NCBI GenBank assembly: GCA_036925085.1
Contig: JAUPFP010000011.1
Span: forward strand, 4,555,628 to 4,619,627
Direction: 5' to 3'
Origin: Brachycybe producta
Lineage: Eukaryota > Arthropoda > Diplopoda > Playtdesmida > Andrognathidae
DNA length: 64,000 nucleotides
Shown here: positions 20,202 to 32,000 of the stretch, piece after piece
How positions within the stretch are numbered: the first letter of the stretch is position 1
How the letters are laid out: each line of letters opens with the position of its first letter
Notes under the pieces: model-generated
Told to the model about the DNA's origin: nothing
The model's input: only the letters and a program-made list of their open reading frames with translations
The model's database searches: none
Made by a program: the position numbers and the translations under genes

Positions 20202-20585
20202 TTAAGCTTCGTTTTCACGATTGTTGCTGTCATGACAGCAACTATCATCGTGGAGACCACATGATAGTCACTATCACACTGTCGCGATAGCACTATCACA
20301 CTATCTTGTTTGACTAGATAGTTGATAGTACTGTCCCAATAGTAATAGTTGTTGAGTGACCGCTTGTAGAGAAATATCCACTTCGTAGGAAAATATGGCT
20401 TCTGGAGGGAGAGGCAACACTGTTGTTGACTCAATGATAACTGTGAAGTAGACGTGACACTGTCATGACAGAACTATCACGTTACTTCAAGACGTGTACA
20501 CAGTTGCTATTGTGAGAGTGAACCATCACAACTTTCATGACAGTTACTCTCACGATAGAACTATCGCCGTGAAAACGAGGCTTTA
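20202..20585. repeat. Harbinger-like MITE (AGCCTCGTTTTCAC family), copy 2
   Basis: It begins TTAAGCTTCGTTTTCACG and ends CGTGAAAACGAGGCTTTA. It is 384 bp, with body words CTATCACACTATCTTGTTTG and GATAGTTGATAGTACTGTC. The 3-bp TTA at each end fits a Harbinger-type target duplication. It has no coding capacity. Confidence 0.72.
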
Positions 20586-20604
20586 GAATTAAATGAAGAA
20601 ACGA

Positions 20605-20761
20605 ATGATTTAGAACCTTATTTAAAAATAGGACCTTTTCAAAATTTACGTAAAGCGAGCACTTAAAGACCAATACTTTTTGTTGCATTTTGCACTTTAC
20701 TGTATCTTCATTGAGCGATTGTGAGACTTTCTTGTAAGTTTAGTAACACCCCGTGGTAATA

Positions 20762-20765
<4 letters not shown>
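20605..20765 (-). repeat. TTAA MITE family 2 fragment
   Basis: AAAATAGGACCTTTTCAAAA, GTAAAGCGAGCACTTAAAGA and TTGAGCGATTGTGAGACT match the inverted copy at 63190-63718. It ends in a (TA)n run where a Helitron begins. Confidence 0.6.
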
Positions 20766-20792
<27 letters not shown>

Positions 20793-20795
20793 ATA

Positions 20796-21349
20796 TCCCA
20801 GGTCTGTCCGTGGGTGTGGGTGTCTTTCCTCTAACGCTGGACAAACACCTTTGTCAGAATTTATATAAATTTGAATAAATGAACTGCTTTTTTTCTTCTC
20901 AAGGTCAACTATATGTTGCACCCTTCCCATCCAAGAACCCCATGATATTAAATTGGAAAGGGGAAAAGGTTTATAAAGTGTAGAGGGGGAGAGAGAAACG
21001 TGGAGGGAGGAAAAAAGGTGGAAAGGGTGACTGAAATTGAAATGAAAGGAGTAAAAAAGGAACAAAGGATGCTCATGCACACACCAGAGACAATGAAAAG
21101 CTCATTTTCTCTTTCAAATATAAAAAAGGGTAGGGGATAATAGTAGCAAAATTAAACTACAGTTTATCACGGGCAATTGTGCCCAGCATTAGAATTTTTT
21201 TGCTCAGCCCTTTTATGAACGTCATCAATTTCTAATTGGTTTGTTATTTGGTCTGATGTCATAAAAGGGCAGAGGAACAGAGATTCTAATGCTGGGCACA
21301 ATTGCCTGTGAATTTTGCTCCCGTCATGTATGACGGGTTACCCCACTAG
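20796..21349 (+). mobile_element. Non-autonomous Helitron, copy 2 (best full-length)
   Basis: The 5' end is TCCCAGGTCTGTCCGTGGG beside a (TA)n run. The 3' end is a hairpin CCGTCATGTATGACGGG followed by TTACCCCACTAG and a flanking T, which is the Helitron hairpin-plus-CTRR signature. The block TCAAGGTCAACTATATGTTG then CCATCCAAGAACC is a decayed Pif1 tail (compare GQLYVVLSRSKN at 37565-37756). The internal palindrome GGCAATTGTGCCCAGCATTAG ... CTAATGCTGGGCACAATTGCC is intact. Confidence 0.82.
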
Positions 21350-21369
21350 TATATTAATACTCATTTGTC

Positions 21370-22350
21370 TCGTCTGCTAAAACCAATAGATGGCGAAATC
21401 TTCTGGACCCTGTTGATTAGATTATTAGCATTGCATCCTTATGTTTTCTTGTTTTTTCATTTTCTCTTCACAATTATCACTACTTTTTAAAACTTTTGAG
21501 TGTTGTTAATCAGTTTTTTTCTATTAAACGGTTTACTTTTGTGTACCTCACTGTGTGTCAAATAAAAAAAGCAAAAGAAATAAGCTTTTATGGAAAAATT
21601 GTTAAAAAAAATTAAGTAGGAAATATTGGATGCCATTAGATCAATAATTAAATTAATTTAAATAAAATATTAAATAAAGTTAAAATAATAAAATATTAAA
21701 TAAATAAAATAATACATTATAATAAAATAAATAAAAATAAAATAATAAATTAATTAAATTAAATAATAAATGAAATTCATTTCAGTTAAATTTAATTTAA
21801 TTAAGTTAAATTAAATTAAACTAAGCTAAACTCAAACTAATGAAATGTTGGTTAACCATGATACATTGTCAAGGAAAGAAAAACTTTTTAGTATTCATTT
21901 TTTCATTCCTATTTTTAAATTTTTTTAGATAAAATAAAATTTGAATGTAAATAAATGACATTCATTTCCTTTTGTAATTAAAAATATCATTAGTGAATTG
22001 TAAAAATGTAATAAAAATCGAATATAAATAAAGTTCATTCAGTTATTTTTTCTTTAATTTGAAAGTATATGGTTTAAGAATTTTATTATGTGTAATTTCT
22101 ATGTAAAAAGTGGTTGGAACATAGCTTGTTTAGGGTCTAGAAGAATGCGCCACCTATTGGTTTTAGCAGACGATATAGACGCCATACTTTGTCCAAATAT
22201 TACTATGGAATTTGAAGAAAATGAGCAGGCCTTTATGATGAGGATGCTATGGGTACATCTATAGAAAGCTATGTCTATAACCATTTCCATGTCAGTTACC
22301 GGTTCAAAAAGGACTTCGTGGGTGACTTCCTGTCTCCCCATTGGGCCCCA
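21370..22350. repeat. Dispersed repeat with GATGGCG/CGCCAC motifs and AAT-rich core
   Basis: CTGCTAAAACCAATAGATGG, then TCTTCTGGACCCTGTTGATTAG, matches 6430-6475. Near 22136 the inverse (GTCTAGAAGAATGCGCCACC, TATTGGTTTTAGCAGACG) closes a long inverted pair around an A/T-only tract. No coding capacity. Confidence 0.55.
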
Positions 22351-22519
22351 TTCTGTTTACGTTTGAACGATTCCAACTCGCACGTGTTTCTGATTGTTTG
22401 TAATATTTGTTAGTTGTACTTTTTTTTACGTACGTAAACTTACACGTTAAAGGTTTTAAATCTTAATGTACAAAGGCAATGGTCTAACTTTAAACGTTGC
22501 GATTGTCTTCAAAATAACA

Positions 22520-22548
22520 TGGACAGCGACAAGAAGAAATACTTGAGG
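22520..22548 (+). CDS. Candidate first coding exon (MDSDKKKYL)
   Basis: ATGGACAGCGACAAGAAG and following bases read MDSDKKKYL and run straight into a strong donor, TTGAG|GTAAGG. The upstream 170 bp are less repetitive than the surroundings. The exon ends in phase 2. That does not match the first clear TSEN54 exon (29069), so it is either joined through an unseen exon or belongs to something else. Confidence 0.25.
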
Positions 22549-22974
22549 TAAGGAACGTGTTATTGAGTTACCAGTCATATAACTTAAGCAAAGAGGAAGA
22601 GATTATTAAATTACATGTATTATCCACCAAGAGGCACCACTCAAGCAAAAATGTGTGCATTTGTATCAGTAGCGCCGCCAAGTGGCAAGTGAGCAAACAT
22701 ACATTTTTAACGTAAAATCAAAGCCCTCAGCACAAACTGAGCCATTAACTTGTGACAGAATTTTTCTGCGCATGTGCGGCGCCGCACCAGAATTTTAGGC
22801 GCTATTATGTCGTGACGCAGCTGCCGCCATTTTGAAATGTATTGCATTTTGATTTGTGTTCATCTATGGCAACAGCAATGATTCAAAAGTTGGCAAATTG
22901 TAAAAATATAAAAGTTGAAAAATTTTAAATTAAAATTGTGTTTATAAAGTTTAATATTTTCCATGTGTTTATTT

Positions 22975-23830
22975 TACATAATAATAAAACTGAAATTTAA
23001 AAATAAAATTAAAAACTAAAATTTAAAAATAGAATTCAAACCTAAAATTTAAAAATGAAATTAAAAACTGAAATTTAAAAATAAAATTAAAAACTAAAAT
23101 TTAAAAATAGAATTCAAACCTAAAATTTAAAAACGACATTAAAAACTGAAATTTAAAAATGAAATTAAAAACAGAAATTTTAAAATAAAATTAAAAACTA
23201 AATTTTAAAAATAAAATTTAAAAATAAAATTTAAAAATAAAATTTAAAAATAAAACTTAAAACTGAAATTTAAAAATGAAATTAAAAACTAAAATTTAAA
23301 AATAAAATTTAAAACTGAAATTTAAAAATAAAATTTAAAAATAAAATTAAAAAATAAAATTTAAAACTGAAATTTAAAAACAAAATTAAAATCTGAAATT
23401 TAAAAATAAAATTAAAAACTAAAATTTAAACAGAATTTGAAACTGAAATTTAAAAACAAAATTAAAAACTGAAATTTAAAAATAAAATTAAAAACTAAAA
23501 TTTAAAACTAAAATTTAAAAATAAAATTAAAAATAGAATTCAAAACTAAAATTTAGAAATGAAATTAAAAACTGAAATTGAAAAACAAAATTAAAAACTG
23601 AAATTTAAAAATAAAATTAAAAACTAAAATTTAAAACTAAAATTTAGAAATGAAATTAAAAACTGAAATTTAAAAGGTGAAATTAAAAACTGAAATTTAA
23701 AAATAAAATTAAAAACTGAAATTCAAAAATAAAATTAAAAATAGAATTCAAAACTAAAATTTAGAAACGAAATTAAAAACTGAAATTTATTTAAAAAAAT
23801 AACTGAAATTTAAAAATAACATTTATTAAA
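22975..23830. repeat. A-rich minisatellite, (AAAATTAAAAACTGAAATTTAA)n type
   Basis: About 850 bp built from variants of AAACTGAAATTTAAAAATAA and AAACTAAAATTTAAAAATAG, almost free of G and C. It is flanked by repeat sequence with GCGGCGCCGC/GCCGCCATTTTG words that resembles the 6312-7200 repeat. Confidence 0.85.
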
Positions 23831-24199
23831 AAATAATCTGAATAAAAAAATTACATTTATCATTTTATGTTAAGATTAAAACGATTTGAATTTGATTATT
23901 CAAAACGATACTCATTTTCTTCAAAATATTTTTTCTTCAAATTTTTCACATTTAAAAAGTATTTGTTTCCTCCTTATGTTTCCATTTAATCAAATGAATA
24001 ACAAAACAACCAAACATAGTAATACATTTCAAAATGGCGGCTATCAAGTAACCGGTTAAAATAAGAGAAGCTTTCAGTCCAAGGTCATGAAATTCTGTCA
24101 CAGCAACTTCAAAGGTGCCGCACGAGAGTTTCCCTTCTGTGTATATCCTTATTCTGTGCCCTCAGTAAGATTAAAACAGAAAAGCCCATTAACATCATT

Positions 24200-26260
24200 C
24201 CATGAATATTGAACAATATACGAGTTTCATCGTTGTTGATCTTGTGTTCTTGGTTAGTTTTCAGTTCTTGTCCACCCCATTAGCAACCCTTGCTCAAATC
24301 CTTACCAAAGAAAAATTTAATTGTCTTTCATGGTTTTTCAAAGACTTCAAAAGTAGATCTAATGACACAAAAAGGATATTTTCCATATGAATATTTAGAT
24401 GATTTCTCAAAATTTGCTGAAATGGATATTCCTCATAAAGACTGTTTCAACAATACACTGAACGAAGAAGTGATTTCTGACAAAGATTACGAACATGTGA
24501 AAAAGGTGTGGGATACATTCGAATGTGAAACATTGGGCGACTATCACAATATTTATTTAAGAAGTGATTGTTTAATTTTAGCTAATGTCTTTGAAAATTT
24601 CCGAAATATTTCTTTTCGATCCAGCACATTATTTCACTTTACCCGTGTATGCTTGGTCTGCTGCTTTGATATACACTAAAGTTGAGTTAGACCTACTTAC
24701 AGATTATGACATGCACCTATTTATCGACAAAGGTATTCGCGGTGGTGTTTCTGTTGCTAGTCACAGATACGCAAAAGCAAACAATCCCTATTTAAATGAT
24801 TATGATCCATCTAAACCTAAATCTTATATTGCCTATTGGGATTACAATTCATTGTATGCTACAGCAATGTGCGAACCCATGCCCATGAAAAACTTTCATT
24901 GGCTAGATGAAAATGAAATTAAAACTTTTGACAATCATTCTATTAAAGCAGATGAAAGGATGGATATATTTTAGAAGTTTGATCTTGATTATCCTGCAGA
25001 TTTACATTTTAATCATAGTGACTATCCTCTTTGCCCAGAAAGACTAGGTATTCATCTCAATATGCTATTTCCTTATACTAAAAACCTCCTAACAAAAGTA
25101 AAAAGAAAAGAGCCTAAAAATTATAGGACAAAGAAACTTACCCCTAATCTTTATCATTAACGAAATTAGAAATTAATAGAAAAATTTTAGAAATTTACAA
25201 TGTTACTTAAACCTGGGTATGAAGTTAACCTAAATCCATCGTGTTTTTTCTTTTACCCAAGACAAGTGGTTAAAGCCCTATATAGAATTTAGCATCAATA
25301 TGCGCAAACTTGCAAAAGAGTTTTGAAAAAGATTTTTTAAAATTAATGAATAATGGAGTTTTGGGGAAAACAATGGAAGCAGAACTCGTTAATGAGCCAG
25401 AACGATGCCCAAAATTACTCAGTAAAGCAAATCTAGATTCATTTCAAATTATCACCAAAAACCTCACTTTTTAAAATGAAAAAATGGTCCATCTATTTTG
25501 ATAAGCCACTGTACACAGGTTTTACTGTACTAGAAATTTCAAAGTTGTGTTCATGTATGAATTTTATTATGATATTCTAAAATCAAATTATCCAGGAAAT
25601 AGATTGAAATTATTGTATACTGATACAGATAGTTTCATCATGCACATTCAAACTAAAGATCTGTACCGTGACATGCAGCATTACCAGTTTCATTTGGATA
25701 CGATTGACTATCCAAAAAGCCACTTTTTGTACTCTCTTAAAAACAAAAAGTCATGGGAAAATTTAAAGATGAAATGAATGGTGAACCTATCTCAGAATTT
25801 GTAGGCTTATAATCGACAGTGTATTTTGTGCTATTAAAGAGCCATAAGGATAAATGCAAAGCAAAAGATATTAAGAAGCAGATTGTAAATTCTCACTTCA
25901 ATCATGATATACATTGAATCTTTGCATAAATCTATCCTGAAAAGGGTGATTCAAAGAGAAATCATGTCAAAAATACATGACATTTGCACTCTAGAAGTGA
26001 ACAAAATAAGCCTCGCTTCCTTCGATGATAAACGTTATATCGAGAATGATGGAATTACTACCCTTGCTTACAGTTATTTTTCAATTTAAACCATATTTTC
26101 TTACTCATTTTAGAACCCACAATAATGATTAGGAAATTAAGTGGAGCATGTGTCATTCCAAAAAAAATAAATCTGGGTGATGCCGGATATGATTTGTAAT
26201 CTGTCATGGATTGTACCATAAAACCTGGTGATAGGTAGGTGTTACATGCTAAAAACATGT
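24200..26260 (+). mobile_element. Polinton/Maverick-type element fossil: protein-primed DNA polymerase B region, plus dUTPase-like piece
   Basis: The stretch carries recognisable pieces of a protein-primed family B DNA polymerase of the Polinton/adintovirus kind: an exonuclease-region motif (SDCLILANVFENFR), a Pol A-type DYNSLYATAM block, and the Pol C block YTDTDSF. Further on, at about 26110-26250, a short stretch resembles a dUTPase (GDAGYDL motif), which may be part of the same element or a neighbour. No capsid, integrase, ATPase or terminal repeats are visible, so only part of the element is left. It is a broken fossil with several breaks and looks old. It lies between KIFC1 and TSEN54. 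Confidence 0.75.
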
Positions 26261-26297
26261 AACATGTATGTTTTCTAATAGTATTACTATTTTGATA

Positions 26298-26826
26298 CTA
26301 GTGGGGTAACCCGTCATAAATGGCGGGAGCGAAATTCACAGGCAATTGTGCCCAGTATTAGAATTTCGTTTCCTCCACCCTTTTATGACATCAGACCAAG
26401 TAACAAACCAATTAGAAATTGATGATGTTCATAAAAGGGCTGAGCAAAAGAAATTCTAATGCTGGGCACAATTGCCTGTGATAAATTCTAGTTTAATTTT
26501 GCTACTATTATCTCCTCCCCTTTTTTATATTTGAAAAAGAGCGTTCTCTCTGGTGTGCGCATGTGTGTCGTTTTTTTTTCTTTTTTTACTCCTTTCATTT
26601 CAATTTCAGTCACCTCCCACTTTTTCCCCCTCCACGTTTCTCTCTCTCTCTCTCTCCCTCTCTTTCTCTCCCTACACTTTTCAACCTTTTCCCCTCCAAT
26701 TTTATATCATGGGGTTCTTGGATGGGGAGTGTGCAACATATAGTTGACCTTGAGAAAAAAAAGCAGTTCATTTATTCAAATTTATAGAAATTCCGATGTT
26801 ACTCACAGACACACAGACCTGGGATA
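26298..26826 (-). mobile_element. Non-autonomous Helitron, copy 3
   Basis: Read on the minus strand, it ends in the hairpin CCCGCCATTTATGACGGG plus TTACCCCACTAG. The embedded palindrome (CAGGCAATTGTGCCCAGTAT ... TGCTGGGCACAATTGCCTG) is complete. A CT-rich tract and the Pif1-tail remnant follow. It lies at the edge of the Polinton fossil. Confidence 0.8.
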
Positions 26827-28155
26827 TTGTATATATAATAGTAGTTATTAAAATTATCTTTCACATTTTTTAAAATAGGCCTATACCATAAAAAGAGGAC
26901 ACAAATATTTTACATTTAAACAATTTAGCATTTAATAGGGTGGTGGATGAAAAGAATGTTGTTTTTTTATGTACAAAAAACTTTTTCAAGATGTGGTAGT
27001 GGGTTTTGAGTTTTTTGTATTTTTTGTAGTTTTGTTGTTAGGCTTACATAATTAAGAAGTCTCTCCCCTCTTTTTAATTCCCTACAAACATAACAGGACA
27101 GTGGAACAAAGATAGATATATGTCTGACTGAAATAGCCAGACACACATCAAAAATGTGACTTTATACATTAAAGAAAACTAAATAAAAAGTCGTCCTCCC
27201 CTCCCAAATACATTAAAAAGAAAATATGCCCAACTTGTTTCACTGGTCCTGGTTATATAAAATAAGACTATATATTAAAAATACATTTTTGTTGTTTTTG
27301 AAATACTTCATATTCAGCTCACACCAACAAAATAAGCCAATCAGCAGTAGAGCAGTGGATTTCAAAGAAAGTGAAAATAGTATATATAAGTGGAATTGTA
27401 AACTTAACTTTCACTGTGATTTTGGCTTTTGCCATCACATCCAAAGGAAACCACTGAAGCTCTGTTAGGTTGGTATGCCTAAGATTGTTGATGTCATCTG
27501 GTCATTCCTACACTAACCAAACCTTGAAATACCACTGTGTTTAGTTGTGCTGCTTTCAATGGCTGTAACAGTGAACAAACCTAGGCTATAAGCCTATGTG
27601 TTTGTCCCTTTTGAGGGGCCACCTGTGACCAGGGGTTGCCCATTTGCTGGACTGACCAATGGCGATCTCTGGTCCCAAAATATTTCGTTTTTTGGAACTC
27701 ATTTCTCCGAAATATGTAGATGATTTCGGAGAAATTATCTGGGTTTGTCCGGTGTTGCTGGACATGAGGAAAAGTAATTTCCTCTTCTTTCAAGCTTCCA
27801 CATGTGCCGGCGAAGTACTTTTTTGCCGTTTTTGCACCTGTTTTAGGGCCATCTGGGAACCAGGGAGGGGCCAAGCTCAAGGAGGCATGGTAAATGATAT
27901 CCCTCACACATATGTGCACCAAACACATGTGTAAGGGGTGTCTTATTTTATTTCAATTGGCAACAAAAGGTTTCAAGAACATTTTGCAATGAAGCCAATA
28001 GGCAAATAAAACAAGATTATTTGACCAAATCAATTCAGAATAAATTTATGAAAGAAACCAAAAGGATAAGGTAATCCAATTGACAAATTTGCCACTACAA
28101 CTATTGGCTAAACAACTAAGTCAGTATGATAAAGATAAGTGCTAAAGTTCTTATA
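26827..28155. other. Intergenic stretch, nothing recognised
   Basis: AT-rich sequence. Both strands are open over about 270 bp near 27660-27930, but neither product resembles a family I know. No splice context or repeat ends could be tied to it. Confidence 0.35.
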
Positions 28156-29042
28156 TTAAAGAGACCATTACCCCAAGTATTTTTTGTTGAAATAACCCAA
28201 CGCTTGCTAAAATAATTTTTTAAAATTAAAATTAAGACATTAAAATAATAAAAGTGACTTTTATTAGTAACCAAACAGCACCATTTTAAATTTCTAAAGG
28301 CGAAAGTTCCCCACTAGCGTTTGCCCATTAGAATTAGCAGAGGGCATGCTTATTATTTTATATAGGAAAGTGATTGCAGATTTGCGTTAGCGGCGCTGCT
28401 AACGCAAATCTATTGATTTATTGATCACCAATGGAAACTGCCGATGAGACGTTCACTATAGGTTTGGTTAGGTTAGGATAGTTTTCCTATATAAAACGAT
28501 AAGATGGAAATGCGCATGCGCTCTGCTAATTCTAATGGGCAAACGCTAGTTGTTCCCCTTCAATTTAGTGGCAAATGTTGTTACCTCACATTTCCATGAT
28601 TCTTTAATTAAATACATGTATTCCCTAGTCATTTTAAACTCAATGCAACTTTCACATCAACTCGAGAGCCACGTGGCAGGTGGGATAATTTCAATATTAA
28701 ATTCATAGTACTTTGAAATGAATAGGAAATACATGTATTTGAATACTGAATAGTGAATTAAAAGTAATGTGAGGTGACAACACATGCAAAGGGCTTAAAT
28801 ACCGATATAGCGATGTTTTTCGAGTTGAGGAGTAGGCCTATGCTTTTTATTGCTTTAGTTCCAATTCATGTTGTTTGGTGGCGCATCTATCTGAAATTGC
28901 AAGTTTCTACTAAATACCGATTCATTTTGAAATTTTTTTTTATTAAGCAGATACGTAAAAAAAGTAAACATAATTTTTATAATCACAGGGTAAGTCTCTT
29001 CATAATTTTAAGCGAAAATTTCTGGAGGTAATGGTCTTTTTA
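28156..29042. repeat. TTAAAGAGACCATTA-ended MITE, copy 1
   Basis: The left end TTAAAGAGACCATTACCCCA is mirrored by AATTTCTGGAGGTAATGGTC near 29021-29037. A smaller foldback (28313-28551) sits inside. Relatives: 29648-29819 and about 47455-47673 (inverted). Its right end is about 30 bp from the first clear coding codon of TSEN54. Confidence 0.6.
28313..28551. repeat. Foldback MITE with GTTCCCC target duplication
   Basis: The ends ACTAGCGTTTGCCCATTAGA and TCTAATGGGCAAACGCTAGT are inverted repeats flanked by GTTCCCC on both sides (28306-28312 and 28552-28558). A perfect inner palindrome, TTTGCGTTAGC ... GCTAACGCAAA, is also present. Confidence 0.75.
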
Positions 29043-29073
29043 TACAGTGTTAACTACATGTTACTCAGGTGGA

Positions 29074-32000
29074 ATGTTTCATATGTCTTTACCTAGTGGT
29101 GACGAATTGCGGCATTCCAAGACACTTTTGTCATCGGAGAGAAATCTTCCACAGAGAGGTGCCAAAAGTGAAGTTCTAACTGGTTCAGAAATTGAAACTG
29201 AGGAGCTTCATCGTTTACTAGAAGAACGACGTGAACTTCTTTTGGAGGAGAAAGTTGCACGACAGTAATAGCTTGCTTTTACTTACATTTTTTTTATTTT
29301 CATTTTTAATTAATCTTAAGTTTTTATACTTCGCTTTTGAATTTTTTTGTTTACTTTAGAAACAGTTTGCTTCGTGGGGAATGGATTCATAACGAAGCTT
29401 TTGTTCGTATCACGAAGAATGTGGTTCGTTCCCCAAATAACTTCGTGGAACGAAATTCTTATGAAAATTAACCAAATATTTTTTTTTTATTATCGGCCAT
29501 GCAGGGGAAGCATTTTCTGCACATGGGTCATACAGTGAATGGACAGAACGTTCTGTTTCCTGAGGAAGCTGTCTTTTTAATGGATATTGTAAGTTTTTCG
29601 AAATGTATTTCTGGTTGCAAGTTATTTTTTCTCTTCTTGTACCGGTATTAAAGAGACCATTAACTCCAGAAATTATTTTTTGATTTATTGTAAAGATTTA
29701 CCCGGGGATTACCAACATTATTTTTAAAATAAGAAAGTGAAACAATGAAAAAGACTTAAAAATGAAGTGACTTTTCTTGAGTCACTGACCAACATCATTT
29801 TAAATTTCAACAAGGGGATTCAAGGAACCCTATAGACCTCTTTTGCTTTAATATATGCTTTCATGTATCAAATAACCAACTTTCTTTCAATGTTACATGT
29901 GTATGCACATGCGCGCATGTGTCTGTACATGTGTACACCTGTGCGCGCGCATCTGTACGCACATTTACACACGTGGCGCACGCTTATGCACATGTACACA
30001 CTTGTGCGCATGTGTACGCACATGTACACACTTGTGCGCGTGTGTACGCACATGTACACACTTGTGCGCGTGTATACACTTGTGCGCATGTGTACGCACA
30101 TGTACACTTGTGCGCGTGTGTACGCACATGTACACGTGTGCGCGTGTGTATATAGATAAACACACATGTACAGTGTATGTACTCACGTACATGACATAAT
30201 CACATGTGATGCGCATGCCTCATTCATTTGTAATAATATGGTTTAAAATGAATATACGTCGCATGTATTCTACTATACAAAAATAATAACAGAACATTGA
30301 AAGGAACACCCTCCTAAATAATAGAAAAGTCCCCCTTTCGAAAGCTACAACTGGAAAGAGCAAGATTCTCGATTTTTAAAAAAAAAATTACGTTTTTAAA
30401 AAATCGAAATTTTATATATCAAATCAATATATCAAATCAATTCAATATCTCAATATATCTATATCAATATAAATCAATTCAATATCTCAATATATCTATA
30501 TCAATATAAATCAATTCAATATCTCAATATATCTATATCAATATAAATCAATTCAATATATCAAATCTTTCCAGTTTCATCGTCAGAATGTGTACATCAT
30601 TTTAGGTCTGATGACATTTTATTGTAGGTGGCCCCGTTTTCGAGTTGTTCGACCCACAAACAATTATGACCAAAAACTCAAAATTTGTTTCTAAAAAATT
30701 CATAAAAAAATAACCCCTGGGTAAAATTTTCTAATTTTTTGTCAGGAGCATCATATTGACCCACAAAGTACACACACACGTTTTTGTGGAGTAACATGGA
30801 ACTTTTTGCCATTGAAAAAGCACTGACCATCCTTGGTCAGTTAATGCACTGCATAGAACGTCGGCCAGCCGTGCTCCGAAATGGCTCCCGTGGTTTTTTC
30901 TGGGTTCACCGTAACCAAAGTTGGGAACATGCTTTTCGTAGAAACTCGTGTTAAAGTTGTCTGAGAAAAGTTTACACCCACGGGGCGTAAACTTTTGAAG
31001 CATTTATGACTTGTGTCATCCCACTGTACAGTTGTACAGGGGGTTGACCCCTTAACATCAAGAGATCGTCCTGATAAATGGCAACACTAAGTCAATGATG
31101 GTGTGGGTTTTTTGTATTTTAATAGAAAATTAGTCATATTTGATATTTCTGCTGACTGATAATTACAATTACAATTAGTACTCTGCAAGCAGCCAAATAG
31201 GCCTATGGCAGTGGGACATAAAAGTCCACATGCAGCAGTAAGCATTGTCAAGCACATATATAAAAACAAAATGTATATACAAATGTCAATCCCACAAAAC
31301 AAAATTATCCCCATTCACCACTGCCTCAGGAAGAGAGTTCCATTGTCTTTTAAATATAACTCTAGGAAAAACAAAGGGATTCAAGGAACCCTATAGACCT
31401 CCATTGCTTTAATATATGCTTTCATATATCAAATAACCAACTTTTTTCATTGTTACATGTGTGTGCATGAGTACGCACATGAACACATGTGCACGCATGA
31501 ATATGAACATGTACACAAGTGTGCACATGTGTACGCACATTTACACATGTGTGCGAATGTGTACGCACATTTATGCACGTGTATGCAATTTACACGTGTG
31601 CAAATGTGTACGCACATTTATACACGTGCGCACATGTACGCACATTTACATATGCACACATGTGTACGCACATCTACACACGTGCACACATGTGTACGCA
31701 CATTTACATGTGCACACATGTGTATGCACATTTACACGTGCACACATGTGTACGCACATGTATGCTTGTGTATGCACGTGTGCTCATGTGTATGCACGTG
31801 TGCACATGTGTATGCCTGTGTGCACATGTTTGCATGTGTATGCCTGTGTGCACATGTTTGCATGTGTGTATGCCCTTGTACACATGTTTGCATGTGTAAA
31901 CATGTGTGCGCATGTGTGTATGTGTATGCCCTTGTACACATGTTTGCATGTGTGTTTGCATGTGTAAACATGTGTGCGCATGTGTGTATGTGTATGCCCG

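Noticed and set aside
20198-20434. ORF of 78 aa, and a similar one at 40354
   Set aside because: Both fall inside the palindromic Harbinger-like MITE and have no homology. They are shadows of the repeat.
26531-26787. Ser/Pro/Leu/Phe-rich ORFs, repeated at 36912, 37177, 42089 and 52996
   Set aside because: Translation of the CT-rich tract of the Helitrons, in multiple frames.
27581-27934. Overlapping ORFs of 91 and 115 aa on opposite strands
   Set aside because: No recognisable family, no splice or start context, and mutual overlap. Left as unassigned.
29863-30216. Several overlapping ORFs of 78-100 aa
   Set aside because: Same artefact in the shorter alternating tract.
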